Assembly: GCF_000744815.1 (NCBI RefSeq)
Contig: NZ_JQMQ01000004.1
Span: 620,001 to 684,000 of the forward strand
DNA length: 64,000 nt
Direction of reading: 5' to 3'
Source: Phaeacidiphilus oryzae TH49
Lineage (GTDB): Bacteria > Actinomycetota > Actinomycetes > Streptomycetales > Streptomycetaceae
The translations under genes were made by a program, and so were the position numbers. Under the pieces are notes generated by a model. It was given only the letters and a program-made list of their open reading frames with translations, searched no databases and was not told the DNA's origin. Positions 8,372-15,958 of this stretch are shown in pieces (the stretch's first letter is position 1; every line of letters begins with the position of its first letter).

Positions 8372-9262
8372 TCAACTCTCGCCGGACGGATCCGCCATCA
8401 TCCCACCACCAGCCGCCTGCCCCGCCGCCGCCCGCGCCGCGCGCCGGCGCTCATGCGCGGCCCAGGTCCTCGCCCACAGCCGGCGGCGGGTGGCGGCGTC
8501 CAGATCGGAGAGGTCGAGGCCGAAGAGACCGGTGAGGATCGCGTACCACTCCTCGGCGCTCACGATCTCCCGCTCGCGCTGGCCGGACGCGTCCAGGCGG
8601 CGCAGCACGCAGCCGCGCAGCACGTCGAACCCCTCGGCGTCGCGCCGCTGAGCAGTCAGCGTGCGGACGAAACCGGACTCCGGCGAGGTGGCGAACCACT
8701 CGTGGATCTCGGCGAAGTCCTCCGGCAGGCGTGCCGGGGCCTCGTCGAACTCGAAGAACCGGAAGGAGCCGCGCTCGTGGTTGGTGAACCGCCACCCGCC
8801 TGGCGTCCGCTCCAGCACGAAGGTGAAGGAGCCCTGGGTGTACCGGCCGGGCCGCAGCGGCAGGGGATCGTGGAGCCCGTCGCCCAGCCCCACGTCGGCC
8901 AGGTAAGCCCGGCCCCCGGCCGTCACGGTGAGGGCGAGGTGGTGTCCCTCCTCGACCGGGCCGCCGGCGGTGTGCTGCACATCGGCGCGGTGGAGGGTGA
9001 CGCCGAAGCCGAGGTGGCGCAGGAGTGCGCCGAACGCGCCGTTGAGGTGGAAGCAGTACCCGCCGCGGCCGCCGGCGAGCCGGCCCACCGAGTCGGCGGC
9101 GGCCAGCGGGGTGCGACGCGGGACGTGGTGGTCGATGCACTCGTAGGCGATGCGCTCGACATGCGCCCGATGGAGCGCGGTCAGGGTCTCCGACGTGGGC
9201 GGAAGCGATCGCTCCGCGAAGCCGAGCCTGTCGAGGTAGCCGGCGAGGTGAGTGGGGTCTAT
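8372..9262 (-). CDS. nat: arylamine N-acetyltransferase (start codon ATA)
   Basis: The protein has the NAT catalytic triad. Counting from the ATA codon at 9262, Cys70 lies in GGYCFHLNGAF, Asp123 in YLADVGLGDG, and the His in EEGHHLALTV is near residue 109. These numbers match the canonical Cys69/70, His107-110 and Asp122-127 of the family, which acetylates arylamines and hydrazines from acetyl-CoA by a ping-pong mechanism. The frame has no ATG, GTG or TTG near this point. ATA has GGGAGG six bases upstream. The next in-frame candidate is GTG 9361, which would add a 33-residue extension with non-coding-like third positions. I keep ATA and flag it. Confidence 0.8.
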   Translation of the reverse strand: MDPTHLAGYLDRLGFAERSLPPTSETLTALHRAHVERIAYECIDHHVPRRTPLAAADSVGRLAGGRGGYCFHLNGAFGALLRHLGFGVTLHRADVQHTAGGPVEEGHHLALTVTAGGRAYLADVGLGDGLHDPLPLRPGRYTQGSFTFVLERTPGGWRFTNHERGSFRFFEFDEAPARLPEDFAEIHEWFATSPESGFVRTLTAQRRDAEGFDVLRGCVLRRLDASGQREREIVSAEEWYAILTGLFGLDLSDLDAATRRRLWARTWAAHERRRAARAAAGQAAGGGMMADPSGES

Positions 9263-9415
9263 TCGGGGCCTCCCAGGCCGTTCGGCTGCCGCGGAGAGGC
9301 TCCGCGGAATCGACCCCCGAAGCCTAGTCCTCCCCGCCGCCGGGGCCGCCGGGCCGTCCACGCCCGGGAGAACAAAACGGATCTTTCGCCCCGCCCTTCC
9401 CCGGGTACGCGACCC

Positions 9416-9470
9416 GTGAAAGAGGCCCCACGAAAGAGGCCCCACGAAAGAGGCCCCCGAAAGAGGTCGC
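9416..9470. repeat. tandem repeat of CGAAAGAGGCCCCA
   Basis: Four consecutive copies of a 13-14 base unit (GTGAAAGAGGCCCCA, CGAAAGAGGCCCCA, CGAAAGAGGCCCC, CGAAAGAGGTCGC) fill the intergenic space just before the ribosome binding site of the HhH gene and opposite the NAT start. Only the first and last units diverge noticeably, so this is a recent expansion or a maintained binding array. Confidence 0.8.
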
Positions 9471-9490
9471 AGCCAGTGAAAGGAGCAGCC

Positions 9491-10117
9491 GTGAGCCCGA
9501 GCCGGAAGGAGACCGTCGCCCGCCTGCTGCGCGAGCACCCGGGCGCGTACGCGGAGGACGCCGGCATCACATTGGCCGACAAGCCCGCCCCGCTCTACCA
9601 GCTGCTGGTGGTCTGCGTGCTGGCGTCGGCGCCGATCCGCGCCGAGATGGCCGCGCATGCCGCCCGGGAGCTGTTCCGCGCGGGGATGCGCACCCCCCGC
9701 GCGATGGCCGACGCGACCTGGCAGCAGCGGGTGGACGCGCTGGGGCGCGCCCACTACCGCCGCTACGACGAGAGCACCGCGACCGCGCTGGGGGAGGGGG
9801 CGGAGCTCGTCCTCGACCGCTGGCACGGCGATCTGCGCCGCCTCCGCGCGGAGGCGGACGGCGACCCCAAGCGGGTGCGGGAGCTGCTGCGCGAGGTGCC
9901 GCGGATCGGCCCGACCGGCGCGGACATCTTCTGCCGCGAGGCCCAGGGCCTGTGGCCGGAACTGCGCCCGACCTTCGACCGCCGCGCCCGGGAGGGCGCC
10001 GACGCCCTCGGCCTGGGCCGGGACCCCGGGAAGCTGGCCGGTCTGGTGGACGGCCGTGACCTGCCCCGATTCGCCGCGGGCCTGGTCCAGGCGGCCCTGG
10101 ACGCCCGCCACTCCTGA
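9491..10117 (+). CDS. endonuclease III-like HhH-GPD protein
   Basis: A 208-residue helix-hairpin-helix protein. The HhH-GPD core is VPRIGPTGADIFCREAQGLW, followed by the region where Nth/MutY carry the catalytic aspartate; FDRRAREGA could supply it. The Lys expected in the hairpin of bifunctional glycosylases is not seen and there is no C-terminal four-cysteine Fe-S motif, so this is either a monofunctional or a non-catalytic relative. It starts at GTG 9491 with AAAGGAG in front. It stands alone, divergent from NAT across the tandem repeat. Confidence 0.7.
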   Translation: MSPSRKETVARLLREHPGAYAEDAGITLADKPAPLYQLLVVCVLASAPIRAEMAAHAARELFRAGMRTPRAMADATWQQRVDALGRAHYRRYDESTATALGEGAELVLDRWHGDLRRLRAEADGDPKRVRELLREVPRIGPTGADIFCREAQGLWPELRPTFDRRAREGADALGLGRDPGKLAGLVDGRDLPRFAAGLVQAALDARHS

Positions 10118-10224
10118 CGGACGGGCCGGGGCGGTACGGGAGTGCGGAGCTGCGGTGCGTGCCTGGCGCAACGAGGCCGGCGAGGCGGCCGATTAAGGGC
10201 TTCAGCCGTGGGGGCGGAGTCTTC

Positions 10225-10261
10225 TAGAGTGGTTCGCCACAGTTGATGACCGGGCGTCAAC
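10225..10261 (+). promoter_or_regulatory. promoter and dyad before the methyltransferase
   Basis: TAGAGT at 10225-10230 fits the HrdB-type -10 consensus, with a weak TTCAGC 18 bp upstream. Immediately downstream, GTTGATG (10242-10248) and CGTCAAC (10255-10261) form an inverted repeat with one mismatch, placed where a repressor would block transcription start. Confidence 0.5.
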
Positions 10262-10281
10262 TATGCCGGAGGGGAACCGCT

Positions 10282-11139
10282 TTGGGCATGGCGAGCACGC
10301 GAGGGGCCGACGGCGCCGAGGAGTGGGCCCCGGTCGGCCGGGACCTGCGCACCGACCTGCCGCACACCGCCCGGATGTACGACTACTACCTGGGCGGCAA
10401 GGACAACTTCCCCGCCGACCGGGCGGCCGCGGAGAAGATCCGCGCGCTCTTCCCGGACACCTTCACCGCCGCCCGGGCCAACCGCCGGTTCATGGTCCGC
10501 GCCGCCCGCTACGCCGCCGAGGAGGGCATCACGCAGTTCCTGGACATCGGCACCGGCATCCCCACCAGTCCCAACCTCCACGAGGTGGCGCAGGGGATCC
10601 ACCCCGCCGCCCGGATCGTCTACGTGGACAACGACCCGATCGTCCTCGCCCACGCCCGCGCCCTCCTCACCAGCACCCCGCAGGGCCGCACCACCTATAT
10701 CGACGCGGACCTCCGCGATCCGGAGACGATCCTCTCCTCCCCGCAGCTGACCCGCACGATCGACCCGAAGCGGCCGATCGCGCTGTTCCTGATGGCCGTC
10801 CTCCACTTCGTCCCGGACTCCGACCGCCCCCACCAGACCGTCCAGCGGCTGAAGGAGATGCTGCCGTCGGGCAGCATGCTGGTCCTCTCCCACAGCACCG
10901 CGGACTTCGTCGCCCCGGAGATGCTGACCCACCGCAAGGACACCGAGGACGCGTACGCGACCGGCGGCACCAGCCTCGCGCTGCGCTCCGGCGAGGAGAT
11001 CATGCGGTTCCTGTCCGGGCTGGACCCCGTCGAGCCGGGCCTCTGCCCGGTCCACGAGTGGCGGTCCACCGCCCCGGAAGACCTCGCCCTCTCCCGCGAG
11101 CGCGTCCCGTTCTACGCCGCCGTCGCCCGCAAACCCTGA
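10282..11139 (+). CDS. SAM-dependent methyltransferase, DUF574 (PF04672) family
   Basis: A 285-residue protein of the actinobacterial SAM-methyltransferase family DUF574. Signature stretches are the N-terminal RMYDYYLGGKDNF, the SAM-binding FLDIGTGIPTSPN, VYVDNDPIVLAHARALL and the C-terminal ERVPFYAAVARKP. These genes are very abundant in Streptomyces, but few substrates are known. The start is TTG 10282, because GGAGGGG lies seven bases upstream; ATG 10288 is the alternative, with a less favourable 13-base spacing. Monocistronic with its own promoter/dyad. Confidence 0.88.
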   Translation: MGMASTRGADGAEEWAPVGRDLRTDLPHTARMYDYYLGGKDNFPADRAAAEKIRALFPDTFTAARANRRFMVRAARYAAEEGITQFLDIGTGIPTSPNLHEVAQGIHPAARIVYVDNDPIVLAHARALLTSTPQGRTTYIDADLRDPETILSSPQLTRTIDPKRPIALFLMAVLHFVPDSDRPHQTVQRLKEMLPSGSMLVLSHSTADFVAPEMLTHRKDTEDAYATGGTSLALRSGEEIMRFLSGLDPVEPGLCPVHEWRSTAPEDLALSRERVPFYAAVARKP

Positions 11140-11274
11140 CCCGGCCGGGCGCGGCCCCACCCGACCCGGCTCCCGCTCCACCCCCGCGCCCCCTCCACCC
11201 CACCCCGGGTCCACGCCACCCCCCGGCACCGGCGAAACTGGTCTGGGAGAGAGACCAGCCGAGGGGAGCCGACC

Positions 11275-11711
11275 ATCATCCACGTCACCGCCGCGCCCGC
11301 CACCGCCGTGGCGGTCGCCTTCGTCTGGCTGGGGATGGTGCTGGCCATCTCCTTCCTGGAGGCGCCGCTGAAGTTCCGCGCCCTGGGGTCACCATCCCGA
11401 TCGGCCTGGGCATCGGCCGGATGGTCTTCCGCGCGCTGAACACCGCCGAGGCGGTCCTCGCCGTGGTGGCGCTGGCCGCCTGCGGGATCTGGGGCCACAG
11501 CGCGTCCGTCGTCCCGGCGGTCGTCGCGGCCGTCCTGCTGGCCGCGCAGCTCGCCCTGGTCCGTCCCGGCCTCAACCGCCGCTCGGACCGCGTCCTGGCC
11601 GGCGAGGAGCTTCCGCGCTCCCGGGCCCACCTCTACTACGTCGCCCTGGAGTGCCTGAAGGTGCTGGCCCTGCTGGCGCTCGGCATCTCGGTCCTCACCG
11701 CCGGCGCCTGA
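11275..11711 (+). pseudogene. small membrane protein gene broken by a one-base frameshift
   Basis: Two frames join to make one recognisable four-helix membrane protein. The frame from about 11275 gives AVAVAFVWLGMVLAISFLEAP then LKFRAL. After about 11393 the +2 frame continues GVTIPIGLGIGRMVFRALN and ends LALGISVLTAGA at 11711. Adding one C in GCGCCCTGGGGTC (about 11380-11392) restores APGVT and a continuous reading of about 145 residues. The upstream frame also lacks a normal start: ATC 11275 sits at proper distance from GAGGGGAG, and GTG 11308 is the first standard codon. The gene is either decayed or mis-sequenced at one base. The family is an uncharacterised membrane protein. Confidence 0.7.
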
Positions 11712-11726
11712 GAGCCGAGGCGGGGC

Positions 11727-12818
11727 TCACCGCGGGGACGGCATGAGCGCCGTGCGGTCGAACGGCCCCGAGTGCTCGGCCGCGTAGGCCACCGCCTCGT
11801 TGACCTCCTCCAGGGCGAAGCCCCGGACCTGCTCGCCACCGAGGTCCAGCAGCCCCGAGCCGACCAGCCGGATCAGCCCGGCGTTCGCCGCGCGCGGAAG
11901 CATCCACTGCCCGCGCACGGTCACCGAGTTCCGCATCAGCCAGGGGTACGGCAGCGCGAGGTCCTCGCCCCCGAGCATGCCGACCCCGCCCATCAGCACC
12001 ACCCGCCCGTACTCGCGGACGGTCATCGCCGCGGCGCGGACGGCCGCGCTCGGCGCCTGCGGCGGCAGCAGGTCGAGCACCACGTCGACCGGGCCCTCCG
12101 CGGCCTCCACCATCGTCGCGGTGTCGGTCTCCGGGTCCCCGCTCAGCGGGACGGTCCGCACCCGCGGCCCGAACCGCTCGGCGAGCCGGGCGAGCACCTT
12201 CCGGTTCCGGCCCGGGGCGACGACCAGGCCCGCGCCCATCGCCAGGCCGACCGCCACCGCACTGCTGCCGAAGTTCCCCGTGGCGCCACTCACCAGCAGG
12301 GTCTCCCCGGCCGCCAGGCCGCCGGCCGCCAGGCCGCTGTAGGGGACGGCGTACACGGTGAGCGCTGCCGCCCAGCGGGCGGGGTCCTCGTCGGCCGCCG
12401 GCGGCAGCGGATACACGTTCTCGGTGAGGGTGCGCATCAGCTCCGCGTAGGACCCGTCGGGCAGATGGCGGGCGAGCCGGGCGCCGCCCGCCCCCCGGGA
12501 GCTCCAGCCCTGGAGCGCGATGTCCGGGGTCAGGGCGTCGTCCCGGGAGCGCAGCGTGGCGTCGCACCAGACCAGGTCCCCGACCCGCAGCCGGGTCGCG
12601 TCCGGACCCACCGCGGCGATCCGGCCCACCGCGCCCACCCCGGGCACCACCGGCGGCTCCAAGGGGTAGTTCCGCGCCCCCGAGAAGACCTCCTGGGTGT
12701 ACGGCAGCACGGCCGCGGCCAGCACTCCCACCAGCACCTCGCCCCCGCCCGCCACCGGGTCCGCCAGCTCGCCCACCGTGAGGGGGCTTCCGAAGGCCGT
12801 CAGTACCGCTGCTCGCAT
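11727..12818 (-). CDS. MDR-family quinone/alcohol oxidoreductase (zinc-free type)
   Basis: A 363-residue medium-chain dehydrogenase/reductase. The N-terminal GroES-like domain (EPPVVPGVGAVGRIAAVGPDA) is followed by the Rossmann motif LVSGATGNFGSSAVAVG, which binds NAD(P)H. The GHE zinc ligand pattern of true alcohol dehydrogenases is missing, so a quinone oxidoreductase or enoyl reductase-like activity is more likely. ATG 12818 has GAGGAGAAG upstream. The LysR gene diverges from it 114 bp away and is the probable regulator. Confidence 0.88.
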   Translation of the reverse strand: MRAAVLTAFGSPLTVGELADPVAGGGEVLVGVLAAAVLPYTQEVFSGARNYPLEPPVVPGVGAVGRIAAVGPDATRLRVGDLVWCDATLRSRDDALTPDIALQGWSSRGAGGARLARHLPDGSYAELMRTLTENVYPLPPAADEDPARWAAALTVYAVPYSGLAAGGLAAGETLLVSGATGNFGSSAVAVGLAMGAGLVVAPGRNRKVLARLAERFGPRVRTVPLSGDPETDTATMVEAAEGPVDVVLDLLPPQAPSAAVRAAAMTVREYGRVVLMGGVGMLGGEDLALPYPWLMRNSVTVRGQWMLPRAANAGLIRLVGSGLLDLGGEQVRGFALEEVNEAVAYAAEHSGPFDRTALMPSPR

Positions 12819-12897
12819 GGCTCTTCTCCTCGTTCGGCGTCCACCGGCCCGTCGTGCCGGCGGTTCGACGCTAACCACCGGCCAGGGCATGCGGGAA

Positions 12898-12926
12898 GCG
12901 AAGGTCTCGCATCTCTGGTATGCGTA
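12898..12926. promoter_or_regulatory. LysR-type intergenic control region, pair 1
   Basis: An inverted repeat GCGA-aggtc-TCGC (12898-12910) lies just before TGGTATGCGTA (12916-12926). The latter ends six bases before the LysR ATG and recurs with the same spacing at the second LysR gene (17947-17957). It could be an extended -10 (TGGTAT) of a leaderless transcript, a LysR contact site, or both. Confidence 0.6.
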
Positions 12927-12932
12927 CTGCGC

Positions 12933-13826
12933 ATGGACATCTCCACCGGGAGCCTTCGGGTGCTCCGCCAGATCGCCGAGTCCGGGAGCTTCACCGCCGC
13001 CGCGGGGCAGCTCGGCTACACCCAGTCGGCGATCTCCCGGCAGGCCGCCGCCCTGGAGCAGGCCGCCGGCGCCGCTCTCTTCGAACGCCGTCCGGACGGG
13101 GTCCGGCTCACCGACGCTGGCCTGACCCTGCTGCGGCACGGCCGCACCATCCTCGACGCGGCGGCGGCAGCCGAGCGTGAGCTCTCCGGCGCGGCCGCAC
13201 CCGCCCAGGTGGTACGCCTCGGGGTCTTCCTCAGCGCGGGGGCCGCCATCCTGCCCACCGTGCTGGCCCGGTTGGCGGCGGAGCAGCCGCAGATCACCGT
13301 CCGGACGCGGGAGGGCACCACGCCGTCTCTCGCCCGCGCCCTCCGCGCCGGCTCGATCGATCTCGCCGTCCTCTCCTCCCGGCCGCCGCACCGCCCGCCG
13401 GACACGGAGTCCCCGCGGCTCCACCTGCGGGTCGCGGGGGAGGTGGAACTCCAGGTGGCGGTGGCCGCCACCGGCCGGTTCGCGGGGCGCACCGCCGTGG
13501 ACGCCGACGAGCTCGCCACGGCGGACTGGATCGACACCCCCTCGACCGGCGCGGAACCCCTCCTCGGTGTCTGGCCGGGTCTGCCCGGCCGGCCGACCGT
13601 CGCCCACCGGGCCCGCGACTGGCTGACCAAACTCCACCTGGTCGCCGCCGGCTTCGGCGTCACCACGGTCCCCGCCCGCCTCGCGCCCGTGCTCCCCCCG
13701 GGCGTCGCACTGGTCCGGGTCGAGGGGGCCCCTCCGGAGATCCGCCGGATCCTGGTGGCCCGGCTGCCCGGCCGGGCAGCCCCCGCGGTCACCGCGGTGG
13801 CCGAGACCGTGGCGGCGGCGCTCTGA
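12933..13826 (+). CDS. LysR-family transcriptional regulator, paralogue 1
   Basis: A 297-residue LTTR. The winged helix-turn-helix is SGSFTAAAGQLGYTQSAIS at residues 17-35, then RPDGVRLTDAG in the wing. The effector domain ends with VAHRARDWLTKLHLVAAGFG. There is no Shine-Dalgarno before ATG 12933, so a leaderless message is likely. It diverges from the MDR oxidoreductase and probably controls it. It is clearly paralogous to the LysR at 17964: both share the MD start, GYTQSA(I/V)SRQ, and a C-terminal ARDWL.KL.LVAAG.G.TTVPA. Confidence 0.93.
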   Translation: MDISTGSLRVLRQIAESGSFTAAAGQLGYTQSAISRQAAALEQAAGAALFERRPDGVRLTDAGLTLLRHGRTILDAAAAAERELSGAAAPAQVVRLGVFLSAGAAILPTVLARLAAEQPQITVRTREGTTPSLARALRAGSIDLAVLSSRPPHRPPDTESPRLHLRVAGEVELQVAVAATGRFAGRTAVDADELATADWIDTPSTGAEPLLGVWPGLPGRPTVAHRARDWLTKLHLVAAGFGVTTVPARLAPVLPPGVALVRVEGAPPEIRRILVARLPGRAAPAVTAVAETVAAAL

Positions 13827-13935
13827 TCGCCGAGGCGCCGGAGATCGGCATAGGCCATTGCGGGCGACCCGCTGGTCATCCGGCCCCGAGAGGCCCTACG
13901 GTCACGAAGGAATCGCAACGACCAGGGACGACATC

Positions 13936-14229
13936 GTGGACCCGCGCACTTTCCACCTTCCTGACAGCCCTGCCCGGCGCAAGCTGGAGCAGGAACGCCG
14001 GCAACTCCTGGAGGCGCTGCAGCGCGCGAACCAGGTCTACACCCTCACCTGCAGCCAGGCCCTGATCACCGGCGTCCCCGACTGGGGCGAGAGCGAGGAG
14101 GCCGACCGCCTGCTCGCCCATGTCGTCGAGGCCCGCACCGCCCTGCGCGAGTTCGACGAGCAGCACCCCCAGGTCCGCGAGCCGGACGACGCCCCGCCGC
14201 CCCCGGAGTCCTGGCCCCAGCCGCGCTGA
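13936..14229 (+). CDS. small hypothetical protein, coiled-coil-like
   Basis: A 97-residue protein with a helical charged N-terminal half (ARRKLEQERRQLLEALQRANQ) and a proline-rich acidic tail ending PPPPESWPQPR. The start is GTG 13936 preceded by CAGGGACG; an upstream TTG at 13858 would add 26 residues of poor coding quality. One Cys (LTCSQ) is present. No family recognised. It converges on the TetR gene 13 bp away. Confidence 0.6.
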   Translation: MDPRTFHLPDSPARRKLEQERRQLLEALQRANQVYTLTCSQALITGVPDWGESEEADRLLAHVVEARTALREFDEQHPQVREPDDAPPPPESWPQPR

Positions 14230-14242
14230 CCGGCTCGGGGCC

Positions 14243-14872
14243 TCAGGAGCGGGGCTGCCCCGGCAGCAGCACCCGAAGGGCGTCCGGGAAGGAGCCGGTG
14301 CCGTCCTGTTCGAGCAGTGCCAGGTCGAGGAGGAACCCCGGCAGCATGGCCAGCAGTGCCAGGGCCACCGCCTCGGCGGACGCGCCCTCCAGCCCGCCCG
14401 CCGCCTGGACCTCGCGGACCACGTCCGCGAGGTCCCCCGCCATCTGCGCACTGGCCGAACGCAGCCGCTCGGCCAGTGCCGGATCACGCAGTGCCTCGGC
14501 CCAGACCATCAGCGCCACCGTGGCGAGCCGCTGGTCGGCGTGCCGGGAGGCGACGTCCTCCAGCAGAGCGGTCATCACCCGCGCGGGATCGGAGCCGCCG
14601 CCCCCCTCGCCACCGCCGCCGCTCTGGCCGCTGCTGCGCACGGCCGCTCGCAGCGCGCCGGCCACCTCGGCCAGGTTCTCCGTCGCGACGGCGAGGATCA
14701 TGTCGTCCTTGCCGGCGAAGTAGCGGTAGACGGCCCCGGTCGACCGGCCCGCCTCGGCGATGACGTCCTGCATCGAGGTGCGGTGGAAGCCGTTGCGGAC
14801 GAAGCAGCGCCTGGCCGCGTCCAGGATCTCGGCCCGCTGCCGGTCCTTGTACTCCTGGCTCACCTTCGGCAC
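14243..14872 (-). CDS. TetR-family transcriptional regulator
   Basis: A 209-residue TetR repressor. The N-terminal DNA-binding domain reads RAEILDAARRCFVRNGFHRT, then STGAVYRYFAGKDDMI. A low-complexity GQSGGGGEGGGGSDP insert sits near residue 95 between the DNA-binding and ligand domains. GTG 14872 follows GAGGAGGACCC and overlaps the upstream beta-propeller gene by 13 bp, so the two are co-translated. A TTCG-rich repeat upstream of the propeller gene at 15892 may be its operator. The ligand is unknown. Confidence 0.9.
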   Translation of the reverse strand: MPKVSQEYKDRQRAEILDAARRCFVRNGFHRTSMQDVIAEAGRSTGAVYRYFAGKDDMILAVATENLAEVAGALRAAVRSSGQSGGGGEGGGGSDPARVMTALLEDVASRHADQRLATVALMVWAEALRDPALAERLRSASAQMAGDLADVVREVQAAGGLEGASAEAVALALLAMLPGFLLDLALLEQDGTGSFPDALRVLLPGQPRS

Positions 14873-15873
14873 GGGTCCTCCTCGGCGCGGAGCTCCGGCC
14901 GGGGGCGGAGCTCGGCGCGCAGCAGGGCGGCGTGGCGGACGATGCCGTCCGGGGCCGAGGTGGTCCCGCCGTCCGTGGTCACGTACATCACCCGGCCGTG
15001 GTCGCCGGGCTCGCTGCCCCAGTGGGCGCTGGACGGCCCGACGAGCGCCCGGTCCAGTGGGTCGCCGGCGATGTGCCGGACCTCGCTGCCGTGCCGCGGG
15101 GCGAGGGGGACGCGGTCGAGGGTGTTGGCCCGGTGCCGGGTGACGTAGGCGAAACCGGCCGCCTCGTCGAGGCAGAAGTCGTCGGCGTTGTCGATGGCCG
15201 CGACGAACTCCGGTGGCCCGGAGGGGTCGAGGGTGTCCGGGTCGACGGGGACCCGCATGAACACCTGCTGCGCGGTGGAGGTGAAGTAGAGGTAGCCGGT
15301 CCGCGGGCCGTAGCGGACGCCGTTCACGCCCGGCTGGGGCGGCCAGGGGACCCCGCCGTCCGGGTCGTCGGCCATGGTGTCGTGCTCGGCCCAGACCCGG
15401 GCGGTCGCGGAGCGCGCACCGGGGCCGAGGTCGACGCGCCAGACCAGGCCCGCGAAGCAGTCGGCGACGGCCAGCACCCCGGGTCCGAGAAGGCAGCTGC
15501 CGTTGAGGGCCCGGGCCCGCTCGTCGAAGCTGAGGATCACCTCGGGCGAGACGGGCAGACCCGGGGCCCAGCCCGTCAGATCGAGGCGCACCAGCTGGGA
15601 CTCGTGGGTGGTGTAGCCCTCGGTGAGGCTGAGCACCAGCACGCCGGGTTCCGGCTCCACGAGTCCGGTGACCGGATGCTCGAAGGTGTGCACCAGTACC
15701 GGCTCGGTCATGGCGCGCGGAGCCGGGCCGGGGACGCACCACAGCTGCTTCTGCAGCAAGGCGGTGATCAGCACCGACCCGTCGGCGCGTACCAGGAGGT
15801 TCTCCAGGAAGAACCCCTCCGGGAAGTGGGCCACCGGCGTGAGGGTGACCGCGGGCAGGGGAGCGAGGGCCAT
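14860..15873 (-). CDS. SMP-30/six-bladed beta-propeller protein
   Basis: A 337-residue cytoplasmic protein with repeated blade signatures (NLLVRADGSVLITAL, GSCLLGPGVLAVADCFAGLVWRV, GVNGVRYGPRTGYLYFTST, NADDFCLDEAAGFAYVT). The pattern N-G-V-x-Y and the DDF-C metal-side residues resemble SMP-30/gluconolactonase-like lactonases and fungal homologues of unknown substrate. No signal peptide. ATG 15873 has GGAGGCGAG in front. The TetR gene overlaps its 3' end, which suggests a small degradation unit regulated by that TetR. Confidence 0.75.
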   Translation of the reverse strand: MALAPLPAVTLTPVAHFPEGFFLENLLVRADGSVLITALLQKQLWCVPGPAPRAMTEPVLVHTFEHPVTGLVEPEPGVLVLSLTEGYTTHESQLVRLDLTGWAPGLPVSPEVILSFDERARALNGSCLLGPGVLAVADCFAGLVWRVDLGPGARSATARVWAEHDTMADDPDGGVPWPPQPGVNGVRYGPRTGYLYFTSTAQQVFMRVPVDPDTLDPSGPPEFVAAIDNADDFCLDEAAGFAYVTRHRANTLDRVPLAPRHGSEVRHIAGDPLDRALVGPSSAHWGSEPGDHGRVMYVTTDGGTTSAPDGIVRHAALLRAELRPRPELRAEEDPCRR

Positions 15874-15889
15874 CTCGCCTCCAAAAAAA

Positions 15890-15913
15890 GAGAGCGTTCG
15901 TTCGCTATCGCTC
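15890..15913. promoter_or_regulatory. TTCG-rich dyad, candidate TetR operator
   Basis: AGCG (15893-15896) and CGCT (15903-15906) flank TTCGTT. A wider GAGCG...CGCTC pairing spans 15892-15913. It lies 17-40 bp before the beta-propeller start, next to an unusual run of seven A residues. It resembles the CGTTCG-type operators of many TetR proteins, and a TetR is encoded in the same operon. Confidence 0.4.
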
Positions 15914-15916
15914 CCA

Positions 15917-15958
15917 CCCTACGCCCTACGGCCCACCCCCTACGCCCTACCCCCTACG
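15917..15958. repeat. five copies of CCCTACG
   Basis: CCCTACG recurs at 15917, 15924, 15938, 15945 (last base changed) and 15952, separated by C-rich filler. The repeat runs into the stop codon of the following SDR gene, whose final bases are part of the last copy. It is probably slippage-prone DNA at the operon junction. Confidence 0.75.

Noticed and set aside
8372-10171. 599-codon open frame on the minus strand extending NAT upstream
   Set aside because: Only the first half matches NAT; the rest overlaps the HhH gene on the other strand, contains the tandem repeat and has no family match.
14860-15873. Beta-propeller protein as an acyl-homoserine lactone lactonase
   Set aside because: No HxHxDH metallo-lactonase motif; only a generic SMP-30-like propeller.
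15917-15958. CCCTACG copies as a CRISPR-like array
   Set aside because: Units are 7 bp with no unique spacers of regular length; simple repeat.
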